Origin: Bacteroidota bacterium
Lineage (GTDB): Bacteria; Bacteroidota; Bacteroidia; Bacteroidales; DTGW01
NCBI GenBank assembly: GCA_029572965.1
Contig: JAKPQD010000143.1
Location: 1-64,000, forward strand
Direction of reading: 5' to 3'
DNA: 64,000 bases
Shown here: piece by piece, positions 63,565-64,000 of the stretch
Position numbering within the stretch: the stretch's first letter is position 1
Layout: every line of letters begins with the position of its first letter
Position numbers and translations under genes: made by a program
The notes under the pieces: generated by a model
Database searches by the model: none
The model's input: only the letters and a program-made list of their open reading frames with translations
Told to the model about the DNA's origin: nothing

Positions 63565-63680
63565 GTGGTCTCATTTATTATTCTCCAAAATTGCCTTATT
63601 CATGATTTGTGTATTTCGTCAACTAAGCTTACAAGCGTTGTTGAGGGCTGTTGTAGAGCTGGATAATTTATCGGAAGTAG

Positions 63681-64000
63681 CTACAACATTAAGTCATAGT
63701 TGTTTTTTCGTACCTGCTGGTATATTTTTCTATCGAAGTAGTAAAGTTGGGCAGGTTTGTGCAGCACGCTTTGTTGTTTCTCGTTCAGAGGCACTATGAA
63801 TGGCATTTTTAAAAGCTTACGCCTGAAATTGCGTTTGTCAAAATTACGGCCAAGGATGGTTTCGTAAATTTTTTGCATCAGGCCAAGAGAAAATTTTTCA
63901 GGCAAAAGCTCAAATACCAAAGGGTTGTATTTTACGCCATCACGCAGAAAAGCTAAGGCTTCATCCAGTATGAAATGGTGGTCATAAGCCATTTCTTTAG
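63681..64000 (-). CDS. NUDIX-family protein, C-terminal part only (NrtR-like wing)
   Basis: Cut by the window edge: the frame stays open past 64000, so the N-terminal NUDIX domain lies outside. The visible 100 or so residues contain MAYDHHFILDEALAFLRDGVKYNPLVFELLPEKFSLGLMQKIYETILGRNFDKRNFRRKLLKM, the winged-helix domain typical of NrtR-type transcriptional regulators fused to NUDIX domains. Such regulators respond to ADP-ribose or related metabolites. Name and target cannot be settled from this part. Confidence 0.75.
   Translation of the reverse strand, partial: KEMAYDHHFILDEALAFLRDGVKYNPLVFELLPEKFSLGLMQKIYETILGRNFDKRNFRRKLLKMPFIVPLNEKQQSVLHKPAQLYYFDRKIYQQVRKNNYDLML

Noticed and set aside
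1-64000. CRISPR arrays, prophage genes or full-length insertion sequences
   Set aside because: No regularly spaced direct repeats, phage structural genes or transposase were seen; only short palindromes and one MITE-like element.

Overview
This window is a chromosomal segment of an AT-rich member of the Bacteroidota. Four observations support that: a complete porP-porK-porL-porM-porN (gldKLMN-type) type IX secretion/gliding core operon; promoters of the Bacteroidota form (TTTG, about 18-19 bases, TAnnTTTG) with few obvious Shine-Dalgarno sites; CarboxypepD_reg-like outer-membrane receptors; and a DUF2723 membrane protein, a GH3-like protein and a stand-alone DUF3108 protein, all common in that phylum. 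The genus cannot be fixed from sequence alone.

Layout. 1-194 holds short covarying hairpins of an interspersed repeat. 0.2-6.2 kb: penicillin-binding protein 1A, divergent topA, and an arginase-fold protein with degraded metal ligands. 6.3-12.3 kb: the type IX secretion operon from one promoter, closed by a terminator. 12.3-16.1 kb: a heptose-phosphate adenylyltransferase-like gene, a phosphofructokinase with PPi-type active-site residues, an ExbB/ExbD-like pair and a DUF2807 protein. 16.3-28.8 kb: ispD, a 643-base intergenic region with two promoters and a terminator, carB, an outer-membrane receptor, an exonuclease, DUF3108, kdsB, a metallo-hydrolase, a methyltransferase, an AT-rich island with a nonsense-interrupted two-TM gene plus a poly-proline mini-gene, and a deoxynucleoside kinase. 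28.9-35.9 kb: GH3-like protein, a protein with an orphan integrase-arm-like N-terminus, glyS, YfhO. 35.9-41.7 kb: glycosyltransferases GT2 and GT4, a VapBC-like toxin-antitoxin pair between them, and the 1011-aa DUF2723 protein. 41.8-48.2 kb: GNAT, SUI1/YciH, cytidylate-kinase-like, dnaG-yhcH, a PfkB sugar kinase and a lipoprotein metallo-hydrolase. 48.3-48.4 kb: a MITE with terminal inverted repeats and a target-site duplication. 48.5-57.4 kb: TonB-dependent receptor, methyltransferase, LytS/LytTR two-component pair, a CstA-type transporter, aminopeptidase P. 57.4-62.0 kb: Wzc/Wza capsule export pair and alanine dehydrogenase. 62.2-62.4 kb: tRNA-Gly and tRNA-Leu. 62.6-64 kb: a frameshifted methyltransferase and the 3' end of a NUDIX-type regulator.

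Themes. Much of the window serves the cell envelope: peptidoglycan synthesis, type IX secretion, LPS/Kdo/heptose precursors, glycosyl transfer and exopolysaccharide export. The rest is mostly housekeeping (topA, carB, dnaG, glyS, ispD). The least explained parts are the 27.5-28.2 kb island, the carB leader region, the MITE and the hairpin repeats. I found no CRISPR array, prophage or full-length insertion sequence.
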